Assembly (NCBI GenBank): GCA_004151065.3
Contig: NWUY0300008121.1
Span: 20,395 to 41,112 of the forward strand
Length of the DNA stretch: 20,718 nt
Origin: Larix sibirica
Lineage: Eukaryota > Streptophyta > Pinopsida > Pinales > Pinaceae
Direction of reading: 5' to 3'
Numbering within the stretch: the stretch's first letter is position 1; every line of letters begins with the position of its first letter. Positions 1-8,169 of this stretch are shown here, one piece after another. The notes under the pieces are model-generated. The model saw nothing but the letters and a program-made list of their open reading frames with translations, was not told where the DNA came from and ran no database searches. The position numbers were made by a program, and so were the translations under genes.

Positions 1-50
1 TAGTCAACATCGTACAAATCATCAATGCCATATTTATCATTGCCAAGATG

Positions 51-71
51 CATCATCATCATCATCATCAT
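51..71. repeat. (CAT)7 microsatellite
   Basis: Seven uninterrupted CAT trinucleotides. The same trinucleotide returns in impure form at 212-267, so both sides of the 20-bp minisatellite are CAT-rich. Confidence 0.95.
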
Positions 72-200
72 GTAGTTAGGTTCACTCAGATGCTGTTAGG
101 GACACTCGTATGCCATTAGGGCCATTTAGTATTAATTAGGATCTCTTAGTTTCCAAAAGGGTCATTTAGGTTCCATTAGGATCAATCATGGTAAAATAGT
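61..200. repeat. 20-bp TTAGG-ended minisatellite
   Basis: TTAGG falls at 76, 96, 116, 136 and 176, exactly 20 bases apart, with a mutated AAAGG at the missing 156 position. Units therefore run 61-80, 81-100, 101-120, 121-140, 141-160 and 161-180, with a worn unit at 181-200. Many units carry a pattern like CCATTAGG or CATTTAG. It is a local tandem array, not a telomere repeat, because the unit is 20 bp and diverged. Confidence 0.8.
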
Positions 201-211
201 GCAATAACATG

Positions 212-267
212 CATCATCATCATTGTCATAGTCATCATCATCATCACCATCATCCTTATCATCATAG
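212..267. repeat. impure CAT/ATC microsatellite
   Basis: A run of CAT and ATC trinucleotides with several interruptions. The following stretch 268-397 holds no gene or repeat that I can recognise. Confidence 0.8.
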
Positions 268-397
268 ACATCAACATTAATGTCTAACACAACCCTCCCA
301 AGTCTAACCCTCAACCACAATAACCAATAGCCTATATCCCAATAATTAAGTAACTCATATGATGAACTAGGCTCAATTCAAAGAAAAAATCAGTGCT

Positions 398-920
398 ATT
401 TTGGAAGCAAAATTAGGCACAAAACAAGGCACCATACTAGGAGCAAAGACACAATTCTACTTTGGAAGAAAAAATAGATGCTATACTAGAGATTATTGTA
501 TATGTAAAACTTGGTGCTAAACCTGCTAACAATTAGGAAGCTAAATTAGGCGCTAAACATGGTGCTAATCATGGTTTAAGTCTTGAGGCAACTTAGGGAG
601 AAAAACCGAATGCAATTATTGACATGAATACTAGCACAACTCTTGGTGCAAAAGAGGAAGATATACTTGGAACTAACCCTGATGCTATGGAGTATGCTAT
701 TTTTAGTGCTAAATGAAGGAAAACTAGACACTATTGAGGGTGCTATTCCTATTGCTAACATGGACGCTAAAGTGGTTAGCACCTAATTTCAAAAAATGAT
801 GTAAACAAATTCCAAGAAAAGCACCATCTCATGGAATATCACTGACTTTGCCTAGAAAGTGAAGAAAAATGCACTAAAAGTGTTAGTGGATGCCAAAAAG
901 GGAGCTAAAAGTGATGCTAA
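398..920 (+). pseudogene. decayed Ala-Lys (GAK) repeat reading frame
   Basis: No known family recognised. On the plus strand the word GCTAA recurs at 516, 525, 540, 552, 564, 708, 754, 766, 904 and 916. Nearly all spacings are multiples of three, and 12 is the commonest, which implies a four-residue coding period. Translation gives pieces such as LGAKLGAKHGANHG-like runs (for example KLGAKHGAN near 545-570), LGAKEEDILGTN near 640-680, and KKGAKSDAN near 895-920. Stops and at least two frame changes break the frame, the most obvious near 720-754. The block ends where the minus-strand RT remnant begins (about 925-939). It could be a remnant of a low-complexity gene, of an unknown ORF of a transposon, or a simple repeat that happens to keep codon phase. 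Confidence 0.4.
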
Positions 921-938
921 TCACAGGGTTTTGTTTTG

Positions 939-1779
939 GTCCAATAAGGACAACATTTCATAGCTAGACACACGTTGTACAATTTGATCCATAGGAGGAA
1001 CATGATAATTATCCTTTTTTGATACCCTATTTAAGTTTCAGAAATCAACACAAAGTTGAATATCCCCATTCTTTTTTCTAATAGGAACTAAATTTTCCAC
1101 CCAATGGGTATGCAAAACATGGAAGATGATTTTGGTAGCTAATAGTTTATTAAGTTCCCTTTTTACTGTAGGCTCAATATTGGGGTGTATCTTCCTAAGT
1201 TTCTACTGGAAGGGATTACATCGTGGCTTCATTGGAATCACATGTTGCATGACCATTGGATCAAAAGTTTCCAGATCTTCATATGTCCAAGCGAATACAT
1301 CTTTGTATTCCTTGAACAATATGATAAAGGTTGACCTTTCCTCTAGTGTACAACCAGTCCCTAAATTTATTTTATAATGGTTATTTACAGTTTGTAAGTT
1401 AATAAATTCAAATTGCATGTAGGAACTATTGGTTTTCCATTTTGTCACCCCTTTGAACTTATCCTATAAATCGTAAAAAATTTCTAATTTAATGACTGAT
1501 TTAGGGATATAATTTTCTAGATTAAAAGAATCTTCAACATAGTGATTTTTATGTATTACTGAAAAATTATGAAGATCTTCATCATGAGTGATCTCATTGA
1601 TCGCTCCATCCTTGAAAGTATCCACCATTATTAAAAAAATCGATTATCTGTTGATTTCCATCAAACACTCAACAATTAGTAACATTGTCAGGAATATACG
1701 GTCTAAAATTAACTCAATAGAAAATGAATTGGAAAAGAAACCTTTAGCGGGAATTAACTTGGATGCAAAATTCTTCAGT
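939..1779 (-). pseudogene. reverse transcriptase N-terminal half with RNH-RT linker, truncated
   Basis: The RT copies the element's RNA to DNA. From 1779 to about 1450 a linker runs in frame with stops at 1646-1644 and 1466-1464. At 1448-1206 comes the canonical pre-RT segment, with FKEYKDVFAWTYEDL and QHVIPMKP. After a TAG at 1205-1203 the RT fingers follow: KLRKIHPNIEPTVKREL, HWVENLVPIRKKNGDI, then LCVDF and NLNRVSKKDNYHVPP around a TGA at 1040-1038. The last family-like motif is MLSLLD, whose Asp (codon 941-939) is the first catalytic aspartate of RT; the following FSGYNQ-type motif is missing. Palm motif YxDD, thumb, connection and integrase are all absent, so the element is broken here. 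Confidence 0.85.
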
Positions 1780-2198
1780 AAATCAACTTCCTAATTTTGT
1801 GATCTAGGAATGGAGTTAATGTTGAAAGCATCAAATAATGAAATTAAACTCCATACTTCATCTTGATAATCCTTGAGATGACCGGAAATGCAATGGATCA
1901 AGTTTTGTACCTATCTTACTATGATTTCTGAATCACCATAGACTTCTAATACTTTGACATTAAGATCTATCGCATTTTTCAACCCTTGAATGAGGGATTC
2001 GTATTCTACAATATTGTTAGTACAATCAAATTCTAATCTACAGGCTATGAATATTTTATTACCTTTAGGATCTAAAAGTAAACAATCGACACCGATGCCT
2101 TCTTTAGATTTAGACCCGTTGAAGTATAAATACCGAGACTCTCTATCCACTTTGAAACTTACACTATTTACATTATGTACATAGCGAGAAAGTGCCAC
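1780..2198 (-). pseudogene. RNase H domain (aRNH-like) lying upstream of RT
   Basis: RNase H removes the RNA strand of the RNA:DNA hybrid during reverse transcription. The 95-residue open part has YLYFNGSKSKEGIG (residues 23-36), FDCTNNIVEYESLIQGL (57-73) and VYGDSEIIV (86-94). This is the CTNN.AEYEAL / GDSE pattern of the plant-type (aRNH, RVT_3-like) RNase H, not the RT-linked type. The first catalytic Asp is Asn here (Asn27, codon 2120-2118); Glu65 and Asp89 remain. Beyond a TAG at 1913-1911 the frame continues with ISGHLKDYQDEVWSLI and NINSIPRSQN, the normal C-terminal part, to a TAG at 1793-1791. The protease lies upstream and RT downstream in the same frame, so this order appears native to the element. 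Confidence 0.8.
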
Positions 2199-2528
2199 AA
2201 CATGATTATAGTGAAGTATTTCAGACTGTTATCCCGAGTTTATAAATGGTGAATTTTCAGCACTAAAATTCCCAAAAAATGAATCAAAGACATAATTTTC
2301 CAAAACAGAATCAACAAATAAAACTAGATCATTAGGATCATCCAATTCTATAACCATATGATTCATATATCTTTCTTTGTTGATATTAATCTGATTCGGT
2401 CAACCATTATGAGGAAGCCAAAGATGTGACCAATTAGTCAAAAAATAACCATTCAAATTCCGAGACCAATCTCGACTCAGAAATAGACCATAAGCATCTG
2501 GTATATCCGCAACAACTATATCGATAAT

Positions 2529-2975
2529 CTAATGTACTTGTGGATTAGCAGATAACCTAATTAATACACCTTTCGATTCTCCCAAAACCTTGATATTAGA
2601 ATGATCAAGATGAACTATTTGAGTTTCAGAAGGTTTAAATTCAACATTAATATTTTTGCAGACTGAGTAAGGAATCACATTAGATGCTGCTGCTAAGTCT
2701 ACCATAGAATTATGGACATTCCTGTTAAAGATTTCAAAAATGAGGAGAAAACAAGGCGTATTAGAAGCTGATTTTTTACCAATTAAAGAAGCCTTATCAA
2801 CAGATTGTTTCCTATTGCTATCCATATTTGCAGAAGTCCTATTGGGACTATGATCACTTACAATAGTTTTACCAAATTTTAAATTATTCCCATTTGAGAC
2901 ATTTATACCTTTTCTTGTTGAGTTGGAAAGAAGGTTTTGAAGAGCCTTCCCTCGAATTGGAAGAAGTTTTAGCAA
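2529..2975 (-). pseudogene. retropepsin-like protease domain, active site degenerate
   Basis: The open stretch encodes 148 residues. Residues 88-115 resemble a plant Ty3/gypsy aspartic protease: NSMVDLAAASNVIPYSV, where a working enzyme has D-S/T-G-A-S. Asp93 is present, but the next two positions are Leu and Ala, so catalysis is not expected. The downstream beta-strand region (residues 116-146, with VLGESKGVLIRL) fits the family. After the TAG at 2531-2529 the same frame goes on with DIPDAYGLFLSRDWS and WSHLWLPHNG, the usual tail between protease and the next pol domain. In its normal role this protease cuts the Gag-Pol polyprotein. Confidence 0.75.
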
Positions 2976-3599
2976 CTCAAATACTGAAAGGCTAGCTTAT
3001 AGAATTCAAATCTTCTACTAGATCATATTCCAGATCTGATGTTTGAATAGATTTAGATGTGATCACCTGATATTTTGGATTGGATTTAGTATTTCTAATT
3101 TAATTTTAAGTTGAGGGAACTTGTGCATATACCAGATCCTTCCTGCGAGTATTATAAGAGTGCTGATTAACATGAACTGATCTAATATCATCTTCAACAT
3201 TATTCTGAGTCATATCCTAGAAATTACCATTGGTTTGAGGGGGTTCATCTAGAATATCACCAAAAATTCCACATCCCTCTTCCTCTCTAGCTTCTTCATT
3301 TTCATGGTCAGAAGGTGACTCTGAACCAACAATTACAGCTCTAATAACACTGCAAATTTCATCAGTGCTCAAACATTCAGTAAGAGGAAGTTGTTTGTTG
3401 ACATGAGGTTGAGAAGGTTGTTTGTATGGGGCTTTATAATATCCTCTTTTTGAGGGACCCTATCCACAATTCCTTTTAAGACCAATTAGTTCATTAAATA
3501 ATTCCCTAATTGTTCGTTGTATATGTTCTAACTTAGTAGATTGTTGGTCCTTTTTCTTAGGGGCAATTTAGGAACATGTTCAGATATTTTACAAGGTGT
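2976..3599 (-). pseudogene. gag-protease linker, degenerate
   Basis: This stretch on the minus strand sits between gag and protease. Long runs are still readable, such as KKKDQQSTKLEHIQRTIREL near 3560-3500 and an acidic run with HENEEAREEEG near 3315-3285. Stops break it, and a small frame change near 3000 leads into the protease ORF. It is charged and low in hydrophobic residues, as expected of a disordered linker. No domain was recognised. Confidence 0.5.
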
Positions 3600-4793
3600 G
3601 GGATCAACTTAAAAATGAGGATTACCCTTATAGCTCATCATTTTTTTCTCAACTCATTTGGATTCAACAAATGTTTCAAGCAAGGTATCCTTACTGACAC
3701 TTTTCACGAACATAACAACATGCATAGGTAATGCCGAAGTATAGAATTCGATAGTAACATCTTCATCATCCTGAGAAGCTACAAGAATATTATTTATAAG
3801 AGTAAAAATGCTGATTAAAGTCTTTAATTTTTTCTTTATTATCCATTTCAATCATATAAGGCTCCATTACTAAGACTGCTGGTGTTTTGTCATCACCAAA
3901 ATTGCTGAGAAAGGCCCAGTTAAAATATTCCTAGTTTGTAATAGACCCTTGAGCAAGCGAAAAATACCATGTGGAGGCCTTCCCTTCAAAATTAAATTAA
4001 AAAATTTGAAAGATGACATCTTCATGTTGAACATTCATATTTTAAACAACCAATATGAATCTGTTCACATGATTGTCTGTAGATTCTTTCCTATTAGTAT
4101 CAAATTTGGGAAGTAAACTATCAGGGTGTTTAGGTAAGGGATGTCGAGGAACGAGTACTGTAACATCACCTTGGAGTATCCAAGGCATGTTGGAATTAAC
4201 ATTTGGTCCTCCCAGACCATCCATACTGTGCGAAGATGAATGCTCGAATGAATGGTTTTTAGAGTTGTTTTTAGATAAATCCTTATTAGAAGAACCCCTA
4301 GGACTGGCAGGTGGTGATTCTGGAGGGGATGGTGGTTGACTAGTTCCACCAGAGGAAAGTAAGCACCGTGATACATTAGTTTCAATTATTGTCCTAAGGA
4401 TATTATCTAAATTATAGCTTGAGTTCCTATGAAAGGTTCGAAAGTTTCTGCAGTAGATTGATCTATTACTGTTAAATGAGTGTGGGGGCGGGATCGCATA
4501 GGAAGAGCGTAATCTACAGGAGAAATACCAGTAAGTTGTGAAAAATCTCTAGTCAAAATGCACTGTGACTCTTCAATATCCTTATGAACCTCTTCAGGTG
4601 TATAACATGGACGAGAGATATCCTAATCAAATACAGATTTGAATGTATCTAAGAAAGGTGTTGAAATAGTTTCAGATTGAGAACCAGTCGAAAGAGGAGA
4701 TAAAATTTGAGGAATTTCAATCTTAGAAAGTACATCTAGGACATGTATGGAAAAATGACTGGTTGAAGGATTGGAATTCTGTTCATCATCCAT
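3600..4793 (-). pseudogene. gag: gag pseudogene (retrotransposon capsid)
   Basis: Gag forms the virus-like particle that packages the element's RNA. The start chosen is the ATG at 4793-4791. It opens with MDDEQNSNPSTSH, lies just after the PBS-like site, and is in phase with pol. A TAG at 4625-4623 breaks it early. The capsid part is recognisable in a shifted frame at 4224-3850, with PKHPDSLLPKFD, then NVQHEDV, then GKASTWYFSLAQGSIT, which follow the plant retrotransposon gag (PF03732-like) pattern. A frame change near 3810 returns to pol phase, and the segment 3790-3654 ends with VEFYTSALPMHVVMFVKS, also typical of gag. Several further stops occur between 4060 and 3600. No zinc knuckle was found. 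This is a dead copy. Confidence 0.75.
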
Positions 4794-4803
4794 TTTTACT
4801 TAG

Positions 4804-4821
4804 GCCCTCCTTCTAGCGCCA
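4804..4821 (-). other. candidate primer-binding site
   Basis: On the minus strand this reads TGGCGCTAGAAGGAGGGC and lies 11 bases before the gag ATG region. It sits five bases after a CCCATCA end that could close the 5' LTR. TGGCGC is a common start for plant Ty3/gypsy PBSs (complementary to tRNA 3' ends with the CCA tail). I could not match the rest to a named tRNA. Confidence 0.4.
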
Positions 4822-4826
4822 TTTTT

Positions 4827-4985
4827 TGATGGGAAAGATTAACCACTCGTCAATGTGGAAGAAACAACCCGACAAAGGTCCTTAAAGAAGTTCCTAACTT
4901 GTTTGGAATATTTGTTTCTGATGGGAATGTAGGCCCCGTTTCCTATAGAAATATTTCCCTCTATTAAAAGAGAGAATTGATGTTA
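4827..4985 (-). repeat. putative 5' LTR end (U5 side) of the gag-pol element
   Basis: The minus strand ends ...CCCATCA at 4827, in the right place just before the PBS-like site, and TGATGGGAA on the plus strand recurs at 4919-4927. LTRs end in CA, which fits. The far end of the LTR, a TATA box and a second LTR were not found, so the LTR cannot be delimited. It fades into A-rich sequence near 4985. Confidence 0.35.
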
Positions 4986-5254
4986 TGATTTTCCCAAATC
5001 TCCTAAATGAAATTAAATCTAATTAAATGCAAACTAATATAGAAAAAGAAAAACAAAATTTAATCTAATCTAAGAATATTTCAGTAGATAAAGAAATCTA
5101 ATTCAACAACTACATAAAAAATCATTCAAATTAAGCTACTCGATCTAAATCCTATCTCAGCTAAGAGCAATTTATAATTTAACAATTGAGCGACTCCATA
5201 TTATAAATCAATTATGCTATGATTAGATTTAAGAACATAGCTAAATCGTAAATC
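4986..5254. other. A-rich non-coding stretch
   Basis: Strongly A-rich on the plus strand, with no coding frame and no recognised motif. It may be the worn remainder of an LTR U3 or a separate insertion. Confidence 0.5.
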
Positions 5255-5746
5255 AAAACACATTAAATAATTCACTATATTCATAAAACAATAGTAAAAT
5301 AATAATTATTATATAAAAATACAACTATTAAAACAAATCAACTCAATTGATGGATTATAAACATGTATATAATACAAAATCATAAAATATTATGATAAGA
5401 TAGATCAAAAGAAGACTATATAAAACTAAACAACAACTTCAGATTATACCAATGTAAATAACTATTCAACATATACATTAAATAATTCACTATATAATGT
5501 AAAACACATTAAATAATTCACTATATTCATAAAACAATAGTAAAATAATTATTATTATATGAAAATACAACTATTAAAACAAATCAACTCAATAGGTAAT
5601 CAATGGATTATAAACATGTATATAATAAAAGATCATAAAATATTATGATAACATAAAATTATCATAAGATAGATCAAAAGAAGACTATATAAAACTAAAC
5701 AACAAATTCAGATTATACCAATGTAAATAATTATTTGACATATACA
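5255..5746. repeat. ~246-bp AT-rich tandem repeat, two units
   Basis: The words starting AAAACACATTAAATAATTCA occur at 5255 and again at 5501, and the following ~220 bases are closely alike. Unit 1 runs 5255-5476, followed by a partial restart (5477-5500); unit 2 runs 5501-5746. Unit 2 carries two small extra segments, near 5594 and near 5650. The second large block (11996 onward) begins inside unit 1, at the base matching 5405, so a contig end lies within this repeat. Confidence 0.9.
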
Positions 5747-6621
5747 CTGGTCCTTGAAACAAGTTTAGTAAGAGTTGAAAATGAGCACCAACTATCTACG
5801 ATTCCTTTTGTCCTATTTTCTACTATCCATCGAGCATATCAAAATTTTAAACATGCCTGAACTTATAGAAGATAATTACAATGACTTTCCAAATCCACAG
5901 GATTGAAGAACAAATTGAGTTCCTAAAAATAGAGTCATCACCATACCCAATTAACTCAAGGATGATGACATGCTACACTTGTCATCATAAGTGAGGAGAC
6001 TCATGAACTGATAAGCTCAAATGGAGGCAAGATTCTAGTTCACTTGGGATGATTAAGAAACGATGAACTTACATGATAAACAAACTCTTGAACAAATTCA
6101 TAACTGTCGTAATATTTGTCCAAAAGTAATTGGATATCTCCCATAGGATGATGAATGAATATCCAATTGAAAACATGCATTGACATCTGGAACGATTCTC
6201 TTGCGAAACAACTCGATGCACATGGCCAATCTTGAAAAAAGACACCTATCATTGTAAACAATCACAAGATAGGAACACAATTTAATTCCCGTAACTACAA
6301 AATATAACATTTAGTAGCTACTAAATTGAAATAAAATTATAGCAGAGTACCTATAGAATCTATGATTCTAAATGTGCTCTATAAAATACAATCAAATCAA
6401 AATGAAAATACAAAGATACAAAACATACAACAATTACCTAAACTTTGCCTTCAAAATACTCAATCCCTGAATTAAACAATTGATCGAAACATATAAAGAA
6501 AATGATAATTGAAAACTCCAAGACATTATAGGAAACGATTTTTCAAAATTATCCCAAAAATCCAAAATTGCAAAATCGGTTATTGAGACTTCTATATTCT
6601 TGGAACTGCATCATTTGAAAC
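5747..6621. other. unidentified decayed sequence
   Basis: No family recognised. Two overlapping minus-strand frames are open over 6040-6310 (about 70 residues each) with ordinary-looking composition, such as RLAMCIELFRKRIVPDVNAC in one and VFNWIFIHHPMGDI in the other. Minus-strand splice-like signals flank them: TTTTGTAG before 6294 and GTAAGT at 6072-6067, giving a 222-base candidate exon. Neither frame is open across all of it, so this may be a worn gene fragment or chance. The copy-2 equivalent is 12338-13212. Confidence 0.3.
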
Positions 6622-6873
6622 TTAAACAAGAATCCTTCTTCTAGCTCCAGATAATTTGGTTATAAGTTTCATGAGTTTTACTCTGTTTGTTCTATTCTCA
6701 GAATACCATTTTCATGCCTTTTGTATTAATAGGTCTCTTTGAGCTTTTGTCATATCCTTTTTCTTCACAACCTAAGCAACATTGGCCTTCAAATTTTTGT
6801 TTTCTGCCTTTACATAATGATTGAGCAACTCCATCTCTTTCACTCCATTTTCTAACCAATGAATTTTCTTGGC
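6622..6873 (-). pseudogene. decayed Lys/Glu-rich coiled-coil-like frame
   Basis: Minus-strand frame of about 84 codons starting AKKIHWLENGVKEMELLN, continuing KAENKNLKAN, DMTKAQRDLLIQKA and NRVKLMKLITKLSG. It has two internal stops and ends at a TAA at 6624-6622. The charged, Leu-spaced composition resembles a coiled coil. Whether it belongs to a transposon ORF or a captured gene fragment cannot be told. The copy-2 equivalent is 13213-13464. Confidence 0.3.
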
Positions 6874-7344
6874 CTACCTTTCTTCTCAGGATAACATAGG
6901 GCTCTTTTCATATTTAGGAAAAGTATGATAAATTTTACATCATTGTGGACCATATCAGATCTCTTGCCTCTCAGATGCTTCTAAAAATACTATGTACTTA
7001 ATAGGTAGGTGTAGGTATGCTTATTTTTATTTTATTTAATCATAGTTCATTGAGTGCTATTAGATGTGCATTTGGAAACTTACTTATTTTTCCTCTACCT
7101 TTTTGATTTTGTCCTACTTCCTTACCATTCATTATTTTTTTCAAAAATACACAAAGCCTTTCGTTTGGCAGGGGGAAATTATACATGACTACACCATATC
7201 TATGGGGACCATTCATTCCTATCCTTGTTCAAACCAAAAACTTTCACTATCCCAACATTACCTCATCCCTACTTCCGGATTCAACAACCACTCAAAATCC
7301 ACTCCAACATTCCCTGCATCCAAGCATGAGAAGGATTAAAAGCT
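6874..7344. other. no gene recognised
   Basis: A plus-strand open stretch at 7064-7339 (91 codons) begins with hydrophobic residues and ends in a Ser/Thr/Pro-rich tail. It matches nothing I know, and I do not call it a gene. The copy-2 equivalent is 13465-13935. Confidence 0.3.
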
Positions 7345-7848
7345 GAACTATTGTTGTCACATAAGAACCAATATAGGAAGTCTTGTTGTTGTCACACACG
7401 AACTAGAAGTAAGAGAAGGGGAATCCTTGCTGCTACCACACAATAACCAACATCAAGAGCACAAGAAGCCTTGTTGTTGTCACAAAATAACCAACAATAA
7501 GATACACATGCACATGCCAAGGAAACTATTGAAAGAGAAGAATAGGCTTCCCCACAAGAACCTATAGAAGAAGAATATGATGCGGAATCCATTCCTTCAC
7601 AAAAGTACGCCATCATACAACAGGGAGGGGAACTCATTCAGAGGTATGATTTCTTAACTTTCATGGTTCACTAATGCATCTCTTCAAAAATATTAAGGGT
7701 TACAAAGCACATCATAAAGATGATGACATGTTTGGTTATTTTCTTCTTGTTGATGGATATTTATATGACTTTGGAGGGGTCTTATAGTGTTTTGTTGGAA
7801 ATTACTCATTTTGGTCATATATTTAATGTCATTTTCACATGGATCTTA
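7345..7848 (+). pseudogene. decayed ORF with four Leu-rich ~15-residue repeats
   Basis: No family recognised. Four DNA units start at 7351, 7386, 7430 and 7474 (spacings 35, 44, 44). Read in the best frame for each, they give ELLLSHKNQY, EVLLLSHTN, ESLLLPHNNQH and EALLLSQNNQQ. The shared pattern is E-x-L-L-L-(S/P)-(H/Q)-x-N-Q, so this looks like a protein repeat of about 15 residues (45 nt) that has lost bases between units. The fourth unit continues in frame, with stops, into a charged piece (HAHAKETIEREE, then EPIEEEYDAESIPSQKY, then IIQQGGELIQRYDF) and a hydrophobic tail that ends near 7848. The copy-2 equivalent is 13936-14439. Confidence 0.4.
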
Positions 7849-8059
7849 TGAGTTTGGTAAAGTAGCTCCATTCTTTTAAAACGAACCACAATTTAGTTAT
7901 ACATGAAAGGGATGTGAAAATAATAGATTAAGAATTATTGATGACACACTGAGTTCGAGATAGTACTCTATGAGTAGATCTCATACCCTACTTCATTTTT
8001 CAATCATCAATGAGATCTTCTGTTGGAGCACTTTAACACATATTCAATACAGTCACAAT
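7849..8059. other. no gene recognised
   Basis: Short decayed stretch between the Leu-rich repeat frame and the hairpin. It contains stop codons in all frames and no recognised motif. Confidence 0.4.
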
Positions 8060-8088
8060 AGTAGAGCAATTCTGCTCTACTTTTTTTT
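8060..8088 (+). other. 9-bp perfect hairpin followed by T8
   Basis: AGTAGAGCA and TGCTCTACT pair perfectly around the 4-base loop ATTC (8060-8081), and an unbroken T run goes to 8088. In bacteria this would be a terminator. In a plant repeat it is at most a Pol III-type stop or an RNA structural element upstream of the first polypurine tract. Copy 2 has it at 14651-14679. Confidence 0.6.
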
Positions 8089-8160
8089 GTCATAGTAGGA
8101 TGCAACGATATTTTGAAGACGAATATAGTGCTACATGAGGACTTGTTTTGTTCTCAGCTT

Positions 8161-8168
8161 GGGGGAGA
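8161..8168 (+). other. polypurine tract-like GGGGGAGA (first)
   Basis: AGCTTGGGGGAGAC is followed at 8170 by TGTGGGGTGTAGC. The GAGGACTTGTTTTGTTC lead-in resembles the end of plant Ty3/gypsy (Athila-like) internal regions before the PPT. It could prime plus-strand synthesis for an LTR starting at 8170, or be an internal second PPT of the element whose LTR starts at 10184. Copy 2 has it at 14752-14759. Confidence 0.45.
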
Positions 8169-8169
8169 C

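Larger units (their letters stand above)
939..4985 (-). mobile_element. degenerate Ty3/gypsy element (gag-pol, PBS-like site and LTR edge)
   Basis: Minus-strand order is LTR-proximal segment, PBS-like TGGCGC, gag start codon at 4791-4793, gag, protease, RNase H, and RT. The gag ATG, the later gag part (3851 downwards), protease, RNase H and RT all share one reading-frame phase, so the ancestor probably had a single gag-pol ORF. Nine in-frame stops are spread from 2531 to 1038, and gag has further stops and compensating frameshifts. The RT breaks off near 939 at its first catalytic aspartate, where unrelated sequence begins. No downstream RNase H, integrase or 3' LTR is present. The RNase H type and the early gag style suggest the Tat/Athila side of Ty3/gypsy. 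Lineage is inference; the domains are clear. Confidence 0.85.

Noticed and set aside
76-180. Telomere-like TTAGG repeat
   Set aside because: TTAGG occurs once per 20-base unit, not as head-to-tail TTAGG; it is part of a minisatellite.
1126-1377. Plus-strand open stretch of 83 codons
   Set aside because: Antisense of the clear minus-strand RT segment (1206-1448 and onward); a shadow frame.
4073-4339. 88-codon plus-strand open stretch with Gly-rich end
   Set aside because: Antisense of gag; no family resemblance.
4065-4385. 106-codon minus-strand open stretch
   Set aside because: The real gag homology in this interval is in another frame (4224-4042), so most of this is out of phase.
7392-7637. 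Minus-strand 81-codon stretch rich in Ser, Cys and Leu
   Set aside because: Antisense of the plus-strand Leu-rich repeat and Glu-rich frame, which is the better candidate.
8060-8088. Bacterial rho-independent terminator
   Set aside because: The form fits, but the surrounding DNA is plant retroelement sequence, so no bacterial terminator is expected.
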